Shown piece by piece: positions 35,711 through 44,159 of a stretch of 64,000 nucleotides of DNA; the first letter of the stretch is position 1; each line of letters opens with the position of its first letter. The translations under genes were made by a program, and so were the position numbers. This DNA comes from Rheinheimera oceanensis (GTDB taxonomy: Bacteria; Pseudomonadota; Gammaproteobacteria; Enterobacterales; Alteromonadaceae): contig NZ_JAGPNM010000004.1 of NCBI RefSeq assembly GCF_018831085.1, forward strand, positions 1 to 64,000. The letters run 5' to 3'. The notes beneath the pieces were generated by a model. It made no database searches. It was not told the origin of the DNA and worked only from the letters and a program-made list of their open reading frames with translations.

Positions 35711-36772
35711 ATGATACAGGCTGAAAGCCTACTAGAGCAGGCACATTTACTGATTAACCAGCGTTTACAACTGGTGCAAAGCCGCTACACCGGTGTAGAG
35801 CAGTTGCGCGCACATGACTATCAGTTGCTTGATTGTCTGAAACTGCTATCTGCAATCCCTGCTGTTGCCGGTAAAGCACTACCGCAATGGCTGCAGTGGC
35901 TGCAAGCTCAGGCACCGGCTACTGCACTTAATGTTAATGATACCCGCAGTTTTATACAGCCAGAGCAAGCCCGGCTTCTGCTGAGCCAGATAAAATGGCG
36001 CAGGGGCTTTGACCAGGATATTGCTGTCGGCGATATAACATTGGTAAAACAGCAAGTTTTAGCAGGCAGCGATATTGACTGGCGGTTAGCCTCTTATGTT
36101 GGGTTAAAGTTAAACCCGCTGACAGCAGATACCGTGTTGAGCTCTGAGGCACTGTGGTATCTGGCAACTAGTGCACAAACGAACTTGTTAAGTGAGCTAA
36201 TAGCACGGCGTAGTACTCTGGCTGCAGATCACCCTTTAGTTGTACATTGCATGCTGGCCGAGTACGTATTAGGCCAACGTACGCAAGAGGATGCTTTGGT
36301 AAGCCGGCTAAGTGCGCAGCAAGAACTGACTACACCGGCATTAATGCTGTTAATTGCTGGCGCTTCTGATGCAGTGCAGGCAAAAATTATTAACCAACTG
36401 GCCGGTAATACCACAACACTGGCGTATGCCGTTGCAGCTATGGGGTACAGCGGCCAGTTGAAGTTTGTACCGCTATTAGCTGAGCTGTCACAGCAGGATG
36501 GGGTAAATGACATTGCAGCAGATGCTCTGGCTATGCTGCTGGGGGTAATAGAAAGTGACAGCTTGCTGTCTGACCGGGTTGCGCTGGCTCAGTTTCAGCT
36601 TAAACCGCACTGTGCCCGTCAGCTTGCCGGTGCCAGCATTAGCGATTTACAGCTTAGTGCGGTTTGGCGCTTTGGTAATACGCAGCAACGGCAGCTTGCA
36701 GCCTGCTATCGTAGCCTGGCTGCGCCCGCAACAGAACTGCTTGCTACCGATATGCTGCTGGGGGCTAACTGA
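35711..36772 (+). CDS. predicted HEAT-like repeat protein of the T6SS effector module
   Basis: A 353-residue, leucine/alanine-rich all-helical protein with no signal peptide or membrane helix. The second half has repeated helix pairs (AVAAMGYSGQLKFVPLLAEL, then GVNDIAADALAMLLGVIESD) in the style of HEAT repeats. It resembles the HEAT-containing TIGR02270-type proteins found beside vgrG/PAAR genes in other bacteria, but this is from memory and tentative. Tight packing between PAAR and the ketosynthase-like gene (5 and 2 bases) suggests a role in effector loading. It could be an adaptor or chaperone; no enzymatic motif is seen. Confidence 0.55.
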   Translation: MIQAESLLEQAHLLINQRLQLVQSRYTGVEQLRAHDYQLLDCLKLLSAIPAVAGKALPQWLQWLQAQAPATALNVNDTRSFIQPEQARLLLSQIKWRRGFDQDIAVGDITLVKQQVLAGSDIDWRLASYVGLKLNPLTADTVLSSEALWYLATSAQTNLLSELIARRSTLAADHPLVVHCMLAEYVLGQRTQEDALVSRLSAQQELTTPALMLLIAGASDAVQAKIINQLAGNTTTLAYAVAAMGYSGQLKFVPLLAELSQQDGVNDIAADALAMLLGVIESDSLLSDRVALAQFQLKPHCARQLAGASISDLQLSAVWRFGNTQQRQLAACYRSLAAPATELLATDMLLGAN

Positions 36773-36774
36773 TC

Positions 36775-37734
36775 ATGTCGGGTGCAGCCTTTTGTATTCA
36801 GCAACAAGCCATGACTTTGGGGTACGGCAGCGATACGCAAGCTGCGGCGGTATTGCAAGTGTTACCGCCTGAGCCGCGTTATCTGGATTGGCGTGGTGAG
36901 ATGTTACCGGCAGCCTTTTTATTTGCGCCTGTGCCAGAACAGCAATTGAGTGACCGTTTACTGGATGTGCTGGCAAAGTTGCAACAGCAACTTGATGGCG
37001 CATTAAATAATCAAACCGTGTATTTGATTTTGCCGGAATACACCGAGCCGGATAGCAGCACACTTAATACTTTGCTACAACAACTCATGCGCCGCTTTCC
37101 GGGGTTGTTACAATCAGATTCTTGCCGGGTATTTCCGCATGGTAGTGCCGGGGTATTAATGGCACTAAATGCCGCACAGCAGCATATTTCAACACAAGGC
37201 AACGGGCCGGTATGGCTGGTGGCCGCAGATTCAATGGCCCAGACGTCGGTACTTGATGCATACGCCAAAGGTGAGCGAAATGGTGTGCCATCAGAAGGCG
37301 CTATTGCATTGTGTTTAGCCGGTTGCCACAGCGGAGTAACGCTGCAATTTAGTGCCACCGACGCCCAGCCTGCGACAACAGTGCAAAGCGCAGTGGCAGC
37401 GTTGTTTTTACAATTGGCAGCAAAGTTGAAAACGCCGCTTAAGCAGTTGTATTTTCCTGACAGCGGCGACTCGCAGGTAACAGAGCAATGGCTGGAACAA
37501 TATCAGCACTTGCATGGTGTGGTTGATAGCGAAACCAGGCTGATATTTCCCTCTTATGCTACCGGAGAACTGGGCGCTTGCGGTGGTTTATACCGGTTGT
37601 GGCATGTGATGCAAGCTTATGAGCAAGGCCGTATTACCGGTCAGACAGCACAATGTGAGTTGTCGGCACGATTATTTAGGGCTGTTGCGGTATTTGCCTC
37701 TGCAGAAGCGGGATTGGATAACAAGGATGTGTAA
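36775..37734 (+). CDS. ketosynthase/thiolase-fold protein lacking catalytic residues
   Basis: A 319-residue protein whose layout follows a beta-ketoacyl synthase: a segment SAGVLMALNAAQQHI where KAS enzymes have the nucleophile elbow, then GPVWLVAADSMAQTSVLDAY, then PSEGAIALCLAG, and a C-terminal YATGELGACGGLYRLWHVMQ matching the TGH-LGAAG region. At the elbow the sequence is PHGSAG (121-126) without the catalytic Cys, and the usual first active-site His is replaced by Glu265. It is therefore probably inactive as a synthase and used as a binding or chaperone scaffold. It lies 2 bases after the HEAT-like gene and 5 bases before rhs. Confidence 0.6.
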   Translation: MSGAAFCIQQQAMTLGYGSDTQAAAVLQVLPPEPRYLDWRGEMLPAAFLFAPVPEQQLSDRLLDVLAKLQQQLDGALNNQTVYLILPEYTEPDSSTLNTLLQQLMRRFPGLLQSDSCRVFPHGSAGVLMALNAAQQHISTQGNGPVWLVAADSMAQTSVLDAYAKGERNGVPSEGAIALCLAGCHSGVTLQFSATDAQPATTVQSAVAALFLQLAAKLKTPLKQLYFPDSGDSQVTEQWLEQYQHLHGVVDSETRLIFPSYATGELGACGGLYRLWHVMQAYEQGRITGQTAQCELSARLFRAVAVFASAEAGLDNKDV

Positions 37735-37739
37735 CTAAC

Positions 37740-40700
37740 ATGGCTATACAATCAACCGAACTTAAAAGCCGCTACGGTACAATGTGGCTGTTTAGCACGG
37801 CTAAAACGTCAGCAAAGGGCGCATTGCAGAGTTTTGCCGGCGTCGTAGATGCTGCCGCCTTTCTGCAAAAGGAATTTCCTGATTCTGCCACCTCGGGTGG
37901 CGGTATTACGCAGGTGTATCAGTGGATTACCGGCGCGGCTGCTAATTTACGGGTACTTAGTAACAAAGATAATTTGTACCGGACGTTGGCCGAAGCAATA
38001 CAAGACGGGAAGTTATTCGTTTTCGCTCTGCCAGAGACAAAACCTGATATTGCCGGAGCCTCTGCTGCACCGGCACCACGTAAAGAAGCCAAGGCTGCTA
38101 ACCCTGGCGGTGCCAGCAATAAAGTGGCCAGTTCAGATACGAAAAGTGCAGTAAATAGTCAAAGTGGCAGTAATGCCAGTGGCACAAACACACCGGACAC
38201 GGCCAATGTAGCGCTTTGTGGCGATCCGGTATCAATGTGTACCGGAGAGGAAATTCTTGAACTGCAGGATTTTGAGCTGCCGGGCCCATTACCACTGGCA
38301 TTTAAACGTACTTACCGCTCCAGCCAGAGCCATGAGAATATCGGTTTGGGCTTTGGCTGGCGCAGTAACTTTCATTTGCAAATAGTCAGCACCGAAAATG
38401 AGCAGGGAGAGTTGCAACTGGTATTGCATGATGATGAAGGCCGCCGCTTGCCTTTTACCCCGGTTGCTGCAGGGCAAACCAGTTATCAGCTAAGTGAGGG
38501 GCTGTCGCTGCGCCACGAAGAAAATGGCAGCCAGGTGTTGCTGCGGCCGGATAATACACATTGGGTATTTTTACCTGTACGCTTGGATAACAACAAAACT
38601 GCACGCTGGGCGCTGCATCAGGTATTTGACAGCCTGGGCAATTATTTACAGCTGTATTATGACCGTTTTAACCGCTTAAGCCGGATTGATTACACCCGCA
38701 AACGCGGTATTGAACTTTACTACAATGCTGCCGGCCAGTTAAGCCATATTGAGGCAGTAGAGCAAACAAACGAAGGGCTTAAACCGCTTGGTGTTGTGCT
38801 GGCCCGTTATCACTATGACGAGCAGCATGATTTAATCAGCGCAACGGAACAGGCCGGCCAAACCGAACATTACGCCTACAAAAACCATTTGCTGGCTGTG
38901 CGCCAGCGAGCCAGTGGTTTTAAGCATTATTTCAGTTGGCAGGGCGAAGGCCCGTCAGCACGTTGTAGTCGCAACTGGGGTGATGACGGTTACTACGATT
39001 ACCGCTTTGAGTACGATGACAGCCAGCGGCTGACTACCAGTACAGACAGCCGTGGCCAGCGCTGGCAGTATTTTCATAACGAGCGTAACCAGCTGATTAA
39101 AAAAGTGGCACCGGATGGCGCCACCTGGTTGTACAGCTGGAACAGCTTAGGTAAAAAAAATGCAGAAACCGCGCCTGATGGCGGTGTTACCCGCTACTAC
39201 TTTAATGAGCAGGGGCAACTGATCACCGTTGAACAGCCTGACGGTGCTATCAGCCACTTTCAATATAATGAACTGGGCCAGCGCTGCGGGTATACCGATG
39301 CTGAGGGGCGTAGCTGGTTACGTGATTACACCGCAGGCGGTTTGCTCAGGGCCGAAACCCGCCCGGATGGCAGCATCAGCCGATATCAGTACAATCAGGA
39401 TGGCCAGTTGGTGCAATTACAACACGCTGACGGTCGGCTTGAGCAATTTTTATGGAATGATGAAGGCCAGTTGCTGGCGCGTAAACAAGGTGATGCACTA
39501 AGCCGCTTCAGTTACGACAAGCTTGGCCGGTTAAATGGCATGATAGATGCTGCGGCTTTAGTTACCGAGTATCAGCGTAATGACGCAGGTAAAATAATCA
39601 GTAAGCGCCAGTACCCGGAGCAACAGCCCGAGCTGGCCGTTACCGAGCAGTTCAGCTATGACGCTGCAGGGCGGTTGATAAGTCAGCACAATGCAGCTAA
39701 TCAGCAAACGCAGTGGCTGTACGAAGGTTTAAGCCAGCCTGCGAAGCAAGTATTGCCTGACGGCAGTGCTTTATTTTACGAATATGATAAAGAGCGCAAC
39801 CTAACGGCAATAATGCGCAGCGACGGCGCACGTTATCAACTGGATTACGACGGCCAGGAGCGGCCGGTAAAACTGCAGGGTTTTGATGGCCGGGTGCAAC
39901 AATATCAGTATGATATTTGCGGCCAGGTTAGCGCACTGCAAGATGGCAATAAACGCCAGCTAAGAGTAAAACGCGACAGCCGTGGCCGTATTATTGAGCA
40001 AACCGCGCTGTATGGCCAGCAGTTAAGCAGCAATCATTTTCATTATGACAAACTGGGCAGGCCACTGCGCGCCAGTAATGCGCAGCGTAAACTGCGCTTT
40101 GCCTATCATGCCAATGGCCAGTTAACTGAACATTGGCAAGACGACTGGCGCACCGTGCACCAGTATAACAATGCAGGCCTGCGCCAGAGCACATTATTAC
40201 CTGATGGCACGGTACTGGATTATCGCTATAACGGGCATGGCCAGTTAGCGCAACTGGCGCTTAACCAGCTACCATTGCTATGGCGCAGTTTCGACCCTGC
40301 CGGGCGGGAAACAGTACGTGAATACAGCAGTGGTTTGCAGCTTAGCCAGCAGTTTGATGCGTTTAACCGGTTAACTTTCCAGCAGTGGCAAAGTACAAAG
40401 GTTAGCGAGGCAGTGCAGCGTCAATATAGCTACAGTGCTTTGCATCAGTTATTAAAAGTAACCGATAACCAGCGAGGCGATACTGAATATCAGTATAACA
40501 ACCTCGACCAACTGGTAAGCAAAACGCACAGTAGTGATGCAAACCAAAACGAGCAACACCAGTGGGACAGTTTTGGTAACCCAAGTGGCGAAGGCGTTGA
40601 GGTTGAACACGACCGTTTATTACGTTATCACGATAAACAATATCAGTATGATGACAGTGGTAATCAGCTAACTGCTACCGGGTTGGGTAATCGCCAGCAG

Positions 40701-41738
40701 CGCGAATTTAACGGCTTTAACCAGTTAACGGCGTTAAATAGTGCCAGTTCGGTAACACGTTACGAATATGATGCCTTTGGCCGGCGCAGTGCCAAGATAA
40801 CCGCCGCTGGCCGTACCGATTATCTCTGGGAAGGCAATACCCTAATTGGTGAATACTGCCAGGGTGAATTTAGCTGGTATATTTTTGAGCCAAATAGCAA
40901 TAAGCCCCTGGCTTTAGTAAAACAGGGCCAGGTGTATTTTTACCAGTTGGACCAGCTTGGCACACCGCTTAGCCTGACCGACAGCGAAAACAATATCGTC
41001 TGGCAGGCACATTACAGTGTGTTTGGTAAAGCGACGGTTACGGTTAATAAAATTGACAACCCGCTCCGTTTTCAAGGCCAGTATTTTGATAGCGAAAGTG
41101 GCTTACATTACAACCACTTTCGCTACTACGATCCCGAGACCGGCCGTTTTATCAGCCAGGACCCAATAGGCCTGCTCGGCGGTATTAATCATTACCAGTA
41201 TGCACCGAATCACATTAACTGGATTGACCCGTTGGGGTTGCGTTGTAAAGAAGCAGTTGCGGCTGCTCCCCAAGGACCTTTCCAGACTATACCGGAGAAT
41301 TATGATCCGTTAACTGATACTTATACTGGTGTCGATATTAACTTGTTTTCATCGAATGAAAATATTCATAACTACGCAAAGAAGGTTAATAATACTGCAT
41401 CGGTGTTAAGGGTGGGGGGGCACGGAGATCCAACACAGATTGTGGACAGTACAGGGTTGACAGTTTCAGCTAAGAAACTTGCATCTATGATAAAAGCTCA
41501 TCCAAAATATCAGGACGGTATGATGGTAGATTTACTGTCTTGTAACACTGGTAAAGGAGAGAACAGTTATGCTCAACAGTTAGCTGAAGAGCTAGGTTCA
41601 CCAGTGCGAGCGCCAGATGAATTTCTCTGGTATTACTCTGATGGAAAATTAGTTCCTATGGGGATGACTGATACTGGTGACATGGATATGTCTAAACCAG
41701 GGAAAATTCATACTTTTACGCCGAAAGGTACTAAATAG
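37740..41738 (+). CDS. rhs: Rhs-family T6SS effector with caspase-like C-terminal tip
   Basis: A 1332-residue Rhs/YD-repeat polymorphic toxin. An N-terminal region (1 to about 155, low-complexity Ala/Ser/Asn linker at 105-155) without PAAR is followed by a DUF6531-like start (GDPVSMCTGEEILEL), about 20 YD repeats that build the hollow shell, and the Rhs core end (YYDPETGRFISQDPIGLLGG ... IDPLGL, about 1130-1167). The 165-residue tip (1168-1332) is AT-richer than the core. It carries RVGGHGDPTQ (His1228) and VDLLSCNTGKG (Cys1268), then SYAQQLAEELGSPVRAPDE, a pattern like clan CD cysteine peptidases such as the MARTX CPD. The target is unknown. Confidence 0.85.
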   Translation: MAIQSTELKSRYGTMWLFSTAKTSAKGALQSFAGVVDAAAFLQKEFPDSATSGGGITQVYQWITGAAANLRVLSNKDNLYRTLAEAIQDGKLFVFALPETKPDIAGASAAPAPRKEAKAANPGGASNKVASSDTKSAVNSQSGSNASGTNTPDTANVALCGDPVSMCTGEEILELQDFELPGPLPLAFKRTYRSSQSHENIGLGFGWRSNFHLQIVSTENEQGELQLVLHDDEGRRLPFTPVAAGQTSYQLSEGLSLRHEENGSQVLLRPDNTHWVFLPVRLDNNKTARWALHQVFDSLGNYLQLYYDRFNRLSRIDYTRKRGIELYYNAAGQLSHIEAVEQTNEGLKPLGVVLARYHYDEQHDLISATEQAGQTEHYAYKNHLLAVRQRASGFKHYFSWQGEGPSARCSRNWGDDGYYDYRFEYDDSQRLTTSTDSRGQRWQYFHNERNQLIKKVAPDGATWLYSWNSLGKKNAETAPDGGVTRYYFNEQGQLITVEQPDGAISHFQYNELGQRCGYTDAEGRSWLRDYTAGGLLRAETRPDGSISRYQYNQDGQLVQLQHADGRLEQFLWNDEGQLLARKQGDALSRFSYDKLGRLNGMIDAAALVTEYQRNDAGKIISKRQYPEQQPELAVTEQFSYDAAGRLISQHNAANQQTQWLYEGLSQPAKQVLPDGSALFYEYDKERNLTAIMRSDGARYQLDYDGQERPVKLQGFDGRVQQYQYDICGQVSALQDGNKRQLRVKRDSRGRIIEQTALYGQQLSSNHFHYDKLGRPLRASNAQRKLRFAYHANGQLTEHWQDDWRTVHQYNNAGLRQSTLLPDGTVLDYRYNGHGQLAQLALNQLPLLWRSFDPAGRETVREYSSGLQLSQQFDAFNRLTFQQWQSTKVSEAVQRQYSYSALHQLLKVTDNQRGDTEYQYNNLDQLVSKTHSSDANQNEQHQWDSFGNPSGEGVEVEHDRLLRYHDKQYQYDDSGNQLTATGLGNRQQREFNGFNQLTALNSASSVTRYEYDAFGRRSAKITAAGRTDYLWEGNTLIGEYCQGEFSWYIFEPNSNKPLALVKQGQVYFYQLDQLGTPLSLTDSENNIVWQAHYSVFGKATVTVNKIDNPLRFQGQYFDSESGLHYNHFRYYDPETGRFISQDPIGLLGGINHYQYAPNHINWIDPLGLRCKEAVAAAPQGPFQTIPENYDPLTDTYTGVDINLFSSNENIHNYAKKVNNTASVLRVGGHGDPTQIVDSTGLTVSAKKLASMIKAHPKYQDGMMVDLLSCNTGKGENSYAQQLAEELGSPVRAPDEFLWYYSDGKLVPMGMTDTGDMDMSKPGKIHTFTPKGTK

Positions 41739-41748
41739 AACTATTCAA

Positions 41749-42147
41749 ATGAAGTTATTTTTTTTGATTATTCTAGTAACAACAATGACTGGATTTGACG
41801 CGAGAAGTCAAGAGGATATGAATGTGGCTACGTCTACAGGAAGTACTTTTTTTATTGATACAGACGAACTCCCAAAACTAATCTCTGCAGCGCAAAATGG
41901 AGAGTTATTTGCAGCTGTAAGACTTTATAAGTACTATAAATTTTCGATCATGGATAGTGAGAAAGCCTTTATTTGGTTAACTAATGCAGCAGAACTTGGC
42001 GATAAGGTAAGTCAATATAACTTGGCTTCTTTTTATCTCCAGAATGGTCAAGCAGAGCTCGCTGAAGAATGGGCTTTAAGGGCATTTGATAATGGCCTTG
42101 CAGAAGCGTCCGAGTTACTGGATGAAATAAGTAATAAGCAGAAATAG
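41749..42147 (+). CDS. candidate immunity protein, exported Sel1-repeat
   Basis: A 132-residue protein with an N-terminal signal peptide (residues 1 to about 19, KLFFLIILV core) and two Sel1/TPR-like repeats (LFAAVRLYKYYKF, AFIWLTNAAELGDKVSQYNL, AEEWALRAFDNGLAEASEL). It starts 10 bases after the rhs stop, the classic place for the cognate immunity gene, and is AT-rich like the toxin tip. The signal peptide suggests protection in the periplasm. The ATG at 41749 is preferred over longer readings that begin inside rhs. The pairing with the toxin is inferred from position. Confidence 0.7.
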   Translation: MKLFFLIILVTTMTGFDARSQEDMNVATSTGSTFFIDTDELPKLISAAQNGELFAAVRLYKYYKFSIMDSEKAFIWLTNAAELGDKVSQYNLASFYLQNGQAELAEEWALRAFDNGLAEASELLDEISNKQK

Positions 42148-42285
42148 TTAGCAATTTAGATATTCTGGGGCAGCACTCAGCGCCTTTTAGCGGAAGGCAT
42201 CAAAATTAGTTGATTACTACTTGGGCCAAATGGTGAATGGATTCCCATTAGGGAGTTTTCATAACAGTTAAATGGGAAGTCAACT
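42148..42285 (+). pseudogene. probable relic of a displaced Rhs tip
   Basis: Short coding-like pieces without starts are visible, for example KLVDYYLGQMVNGFPLGSFH ending at a TAA near 42270, and LGPNGEWIPIREFS in another frame. Orphan toxin-tip fragments often trail rhs genes after tip exchange. No intact gene is present. Confidence 0.3.
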
Positions 42286-42555
42286 TTGGCAGATATTAAA
42301 GCGCCAACGGAAGTATTGTCTATCAAAGCCCCCATGGGCGAAGTATTGGAAGTAGCCAACGCTCATTTTAACCTGCAAGGTTTTGAATTAACCGGCTATG
42401 ACATAATATTAATGGCTAGCGAACACACTTGGATTGTTTATTACCAACCGTTTGACCATCCGCGCGGCCAAAGGGGAAGCGCTGATAAAAAAGGTTATAC
42501 GGTGGAAGTTGATAAAATAACTAACAAGGTGATTAACGCTTATTACTCCAGATAG
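42286..42555 (+). CDS. small protein, possible orphan immunity gene
   Basis: An 89-residue frame beginning with TTG; no ATG is in frame upstream before a stop at 42262. The second half (HTWIVYYQPF, then a GYTVEVDKITNKVINAYYSR closing segment) is reminiscent of PepSY/NTF2-like immunity proteins. No signal peptide is seen. It may be the immunity partner of an older rhs tip whose relic lies just upstream. The lack of a good start or ribosome binding site leaves open a 5' truncation. Confidence 0.45.
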   Translation: MADIKAPTEVLSIKAPMGEVLEVANAHFNLQGFELTGYDIILMASEHTWIVYYQPFDHPRGQRGSADKKGYTVEVDKITNKVINAYYSR

Positions 42556-42584
42556 CAGAATTGTTACCTGGGTTCTGCGCTTAC

Positions 42585-42977
42585 TTATACCAACACCGCC
42601 CGTCCTGCGATGCTAAACGCTAATATCATACCCAAAGCCCATACTGTTGATCTGAGCGTGGCGTAGTCCAGCCAGTAGCACACTAAATAGGCTAGGCGGC
42701 TTGCAACAAATAATCAGCCCAGCGTTACTGTGGTGTTATCGGCAGTGCCGGTGGCAACTACTATAATGATGGCTGCGGCGTAAACGAGCAGCGCCTCAAA
42801 ACTATTGTAATGCGCGGCGTTGGCACGCTGACCAAAGCCTTTTAATGCAGCTTGCTGTGCTCTTGGGTTGTGATTGTCATAACCACCGGATTTTTGCATA
42901 GCAAAAGCCAGCGGAGCTTTAGCCAGATAGGGCAGTAACATGGTAATAAACAGGCTGAGTAATAATGAATCGAGCAT
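42585..42977 (-). pseudogene. MAPEG-family membrane protein with in-frame TGA
   Basis: Reads as a MAPEG-like protein (about 130 residues, four membrane helices): LLLSLFITMLLPYLAKAPLA, QQAALKGFGQRANAAHYNSF, ALLVYAAAIIIVV, then a TGA stop at 42716-42714. The same frame continues for 42 further codons with the expected family end (LFVASRLAYLVCYWLDYATL, then STVWALGMILAF) to a TAA at 42585. A single TGG-to-TGA change would explain this. AAGGGG precedes the ATG. Either a recent pseudogene, read-through, or a sequencing error. Confidence 0.75.
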
Positions 42978-43020
42978 AACTAACCCCTTGGTTGATGCCG
43001 TGCAAACAGAAAATAGATTA

Positions 43021-43047
43021 ACAAAAGGCAGCCAGTTTGGCTGCCTT
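43021..43047 (-). terminator. rho-independent terminator after the rhomboid gene
   Basis: 9-bp stem AAGGCAGCC/GGCTGCCTT (43025-43033 with 43039-43047) with a 5-base loop, followed on the - strand by TTTTGTT. It lies just past the rhomboid stop codon. Confidence 0.8.
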
Positions 43048-43060
43048 GCGTATTTTAATG

Positions 43061-44158
43061 CTAGCGCAGTATTCTGGCTTCAGGCCGTTGCAGCAGTTGC
43101 AATATTGGGTTTTGTGCCAGTACTTTTGCTTTTAGCATAACCCCTACAACTATACCTGTCGCCAGGCCGCCTAAATGCGCCCAGTATGCCACGCTTAAAT
43201 CTTCAGATAACAAACCCAAAATATTCAGCGCGGCCCAGATAGCAAAGTACCAGGCCGGATTAAGCTTCTTCTGCCAGACAATAAACATAAATGTCAGGCT
43301 GGCGTGGCGGAACCACAGTAAGTACATGCCGAAAAGACCGGCAACGGCACCACTGGCACCTACCATTAATAAGTCGCGATCTGCCAGATAGCACATCAGC
43401 ATTTCTACTAATGCGGCAACGACACCACAAAGCAGATAAACGCCAAGAAATTTCCACGGCCCTAATACATCTTCCAGGTTATCGCCGATAATCCACAGAA
43501 AATACATATTACCAGCCAGATGTATTAAGCCGCCATGTAAAAACTGATAGCTGAGTAGTGTCCACCATTGCTGACCTTCCAGTATCGGGATCGAATCCAG
43601 CGCGAAATGAACAAATACCCATTCTGTGCTGGTATCGTTAAAACCATAGAGCACAAAAATGACAATGTTCAGTGCCAGCAGCGCCCACGTCATCACGGGT
43701 GTGCGGTGCGGTTTTATATTGTACTCTTTTGGCATCTGGGTGAAAAACTGAAACAACCAGCTTTTAGTACACACCTTTTGATTTAGCTGGGCTAGTGCCA
43801 CCTGTAATTTAGGTGCTGCCAGTACTTGCTCGGCTTCATCACCGTCAACCCAAATACCTTTACAGCTGCCGCATTTATCTACCGTAACCTGGTAGTCTTT
43901 AAGCAAGTGAAATTGTTGCATGCTCTGATTGCAGCGATGGCAATGGTATTGATGTTGCTCCAGTTTTTCACCAAAGCTTTGTTTTATGCAGTATGGATCG
44001 GTCAGTTCACTACTGTGTGCTATAGCGTCGCTTAATTCTTTATCGTCAAACCAAAGGCCGTTACAACGCTGGCAACGGTCAACCTGCTGGCCATGCAGTT
44101 CGATAGTTTGCAGGCTTTGCTCCTGACAGCACGGGCAGTACAATTGCGCTTTGGTCAT
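43061..44158 (-). CDS. zinc-ribbon rhomboid-family intramembrane protease
   Basis: A 365-residue protein. Two TFIIB-type zinc ribbons lead: CPCC ... CQRCNGLWFD (8-37) and CHRC ... CGSCKGIWVD (73-105). A six-helix rhomboid domain follows, with the HGGLIHLAGNMYFLW motif (208-222), catalytic Ser269 in GASG and His328 in AYWAHLGG. It cleaves transmembrane substrates in the inner membrane; the cytoplasmic zinc ribbons may recruit substrates (inference). It starts one base after the upstream gene's stop, on the same strand. Confidence 0.92.
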   Translation of the reverse strand: MTKAQLYCPCCQEQSLQTIELHGQQVDRCQRCNGLWFDDKELSDAIAHSSELTDPYCIKQSFGEKLEQHQYHCHRCNQSMQQFHLLKDYQVTVDKCGSCKGIWVDGDEAEQVLAAPKLQVALAQLNQKVCTKSWLFQFFTQMPKEYNIKPHRTPVMTWALLALNIVIFVLYGFNDTSTEWVFVHFALDSIPILEGQQWWTLLSYQFLHGGLIHLAGNMYFLWIIGDNLEDVLGPWKFLGVYLLCGVVAALVEMLMCYLADRDLLMVGASGAVAGLFGMYLLWFRHASLTFMFIVWQKKLNPAWYFAIWAALNILGLLSEDLSVAYWAHLGGLATGIVVGVMLKAKVLAQNPILQLLQRPEARILR

Positions 44159-44159
44159 A

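Noticed and set aside
38900..41200. Internal repeats considered as a tandem DNA repeat or CRISPR
   Set aside because: They are diverged YD peptide repeats of the Rhs shell, not exact DNA repeats with spacers.
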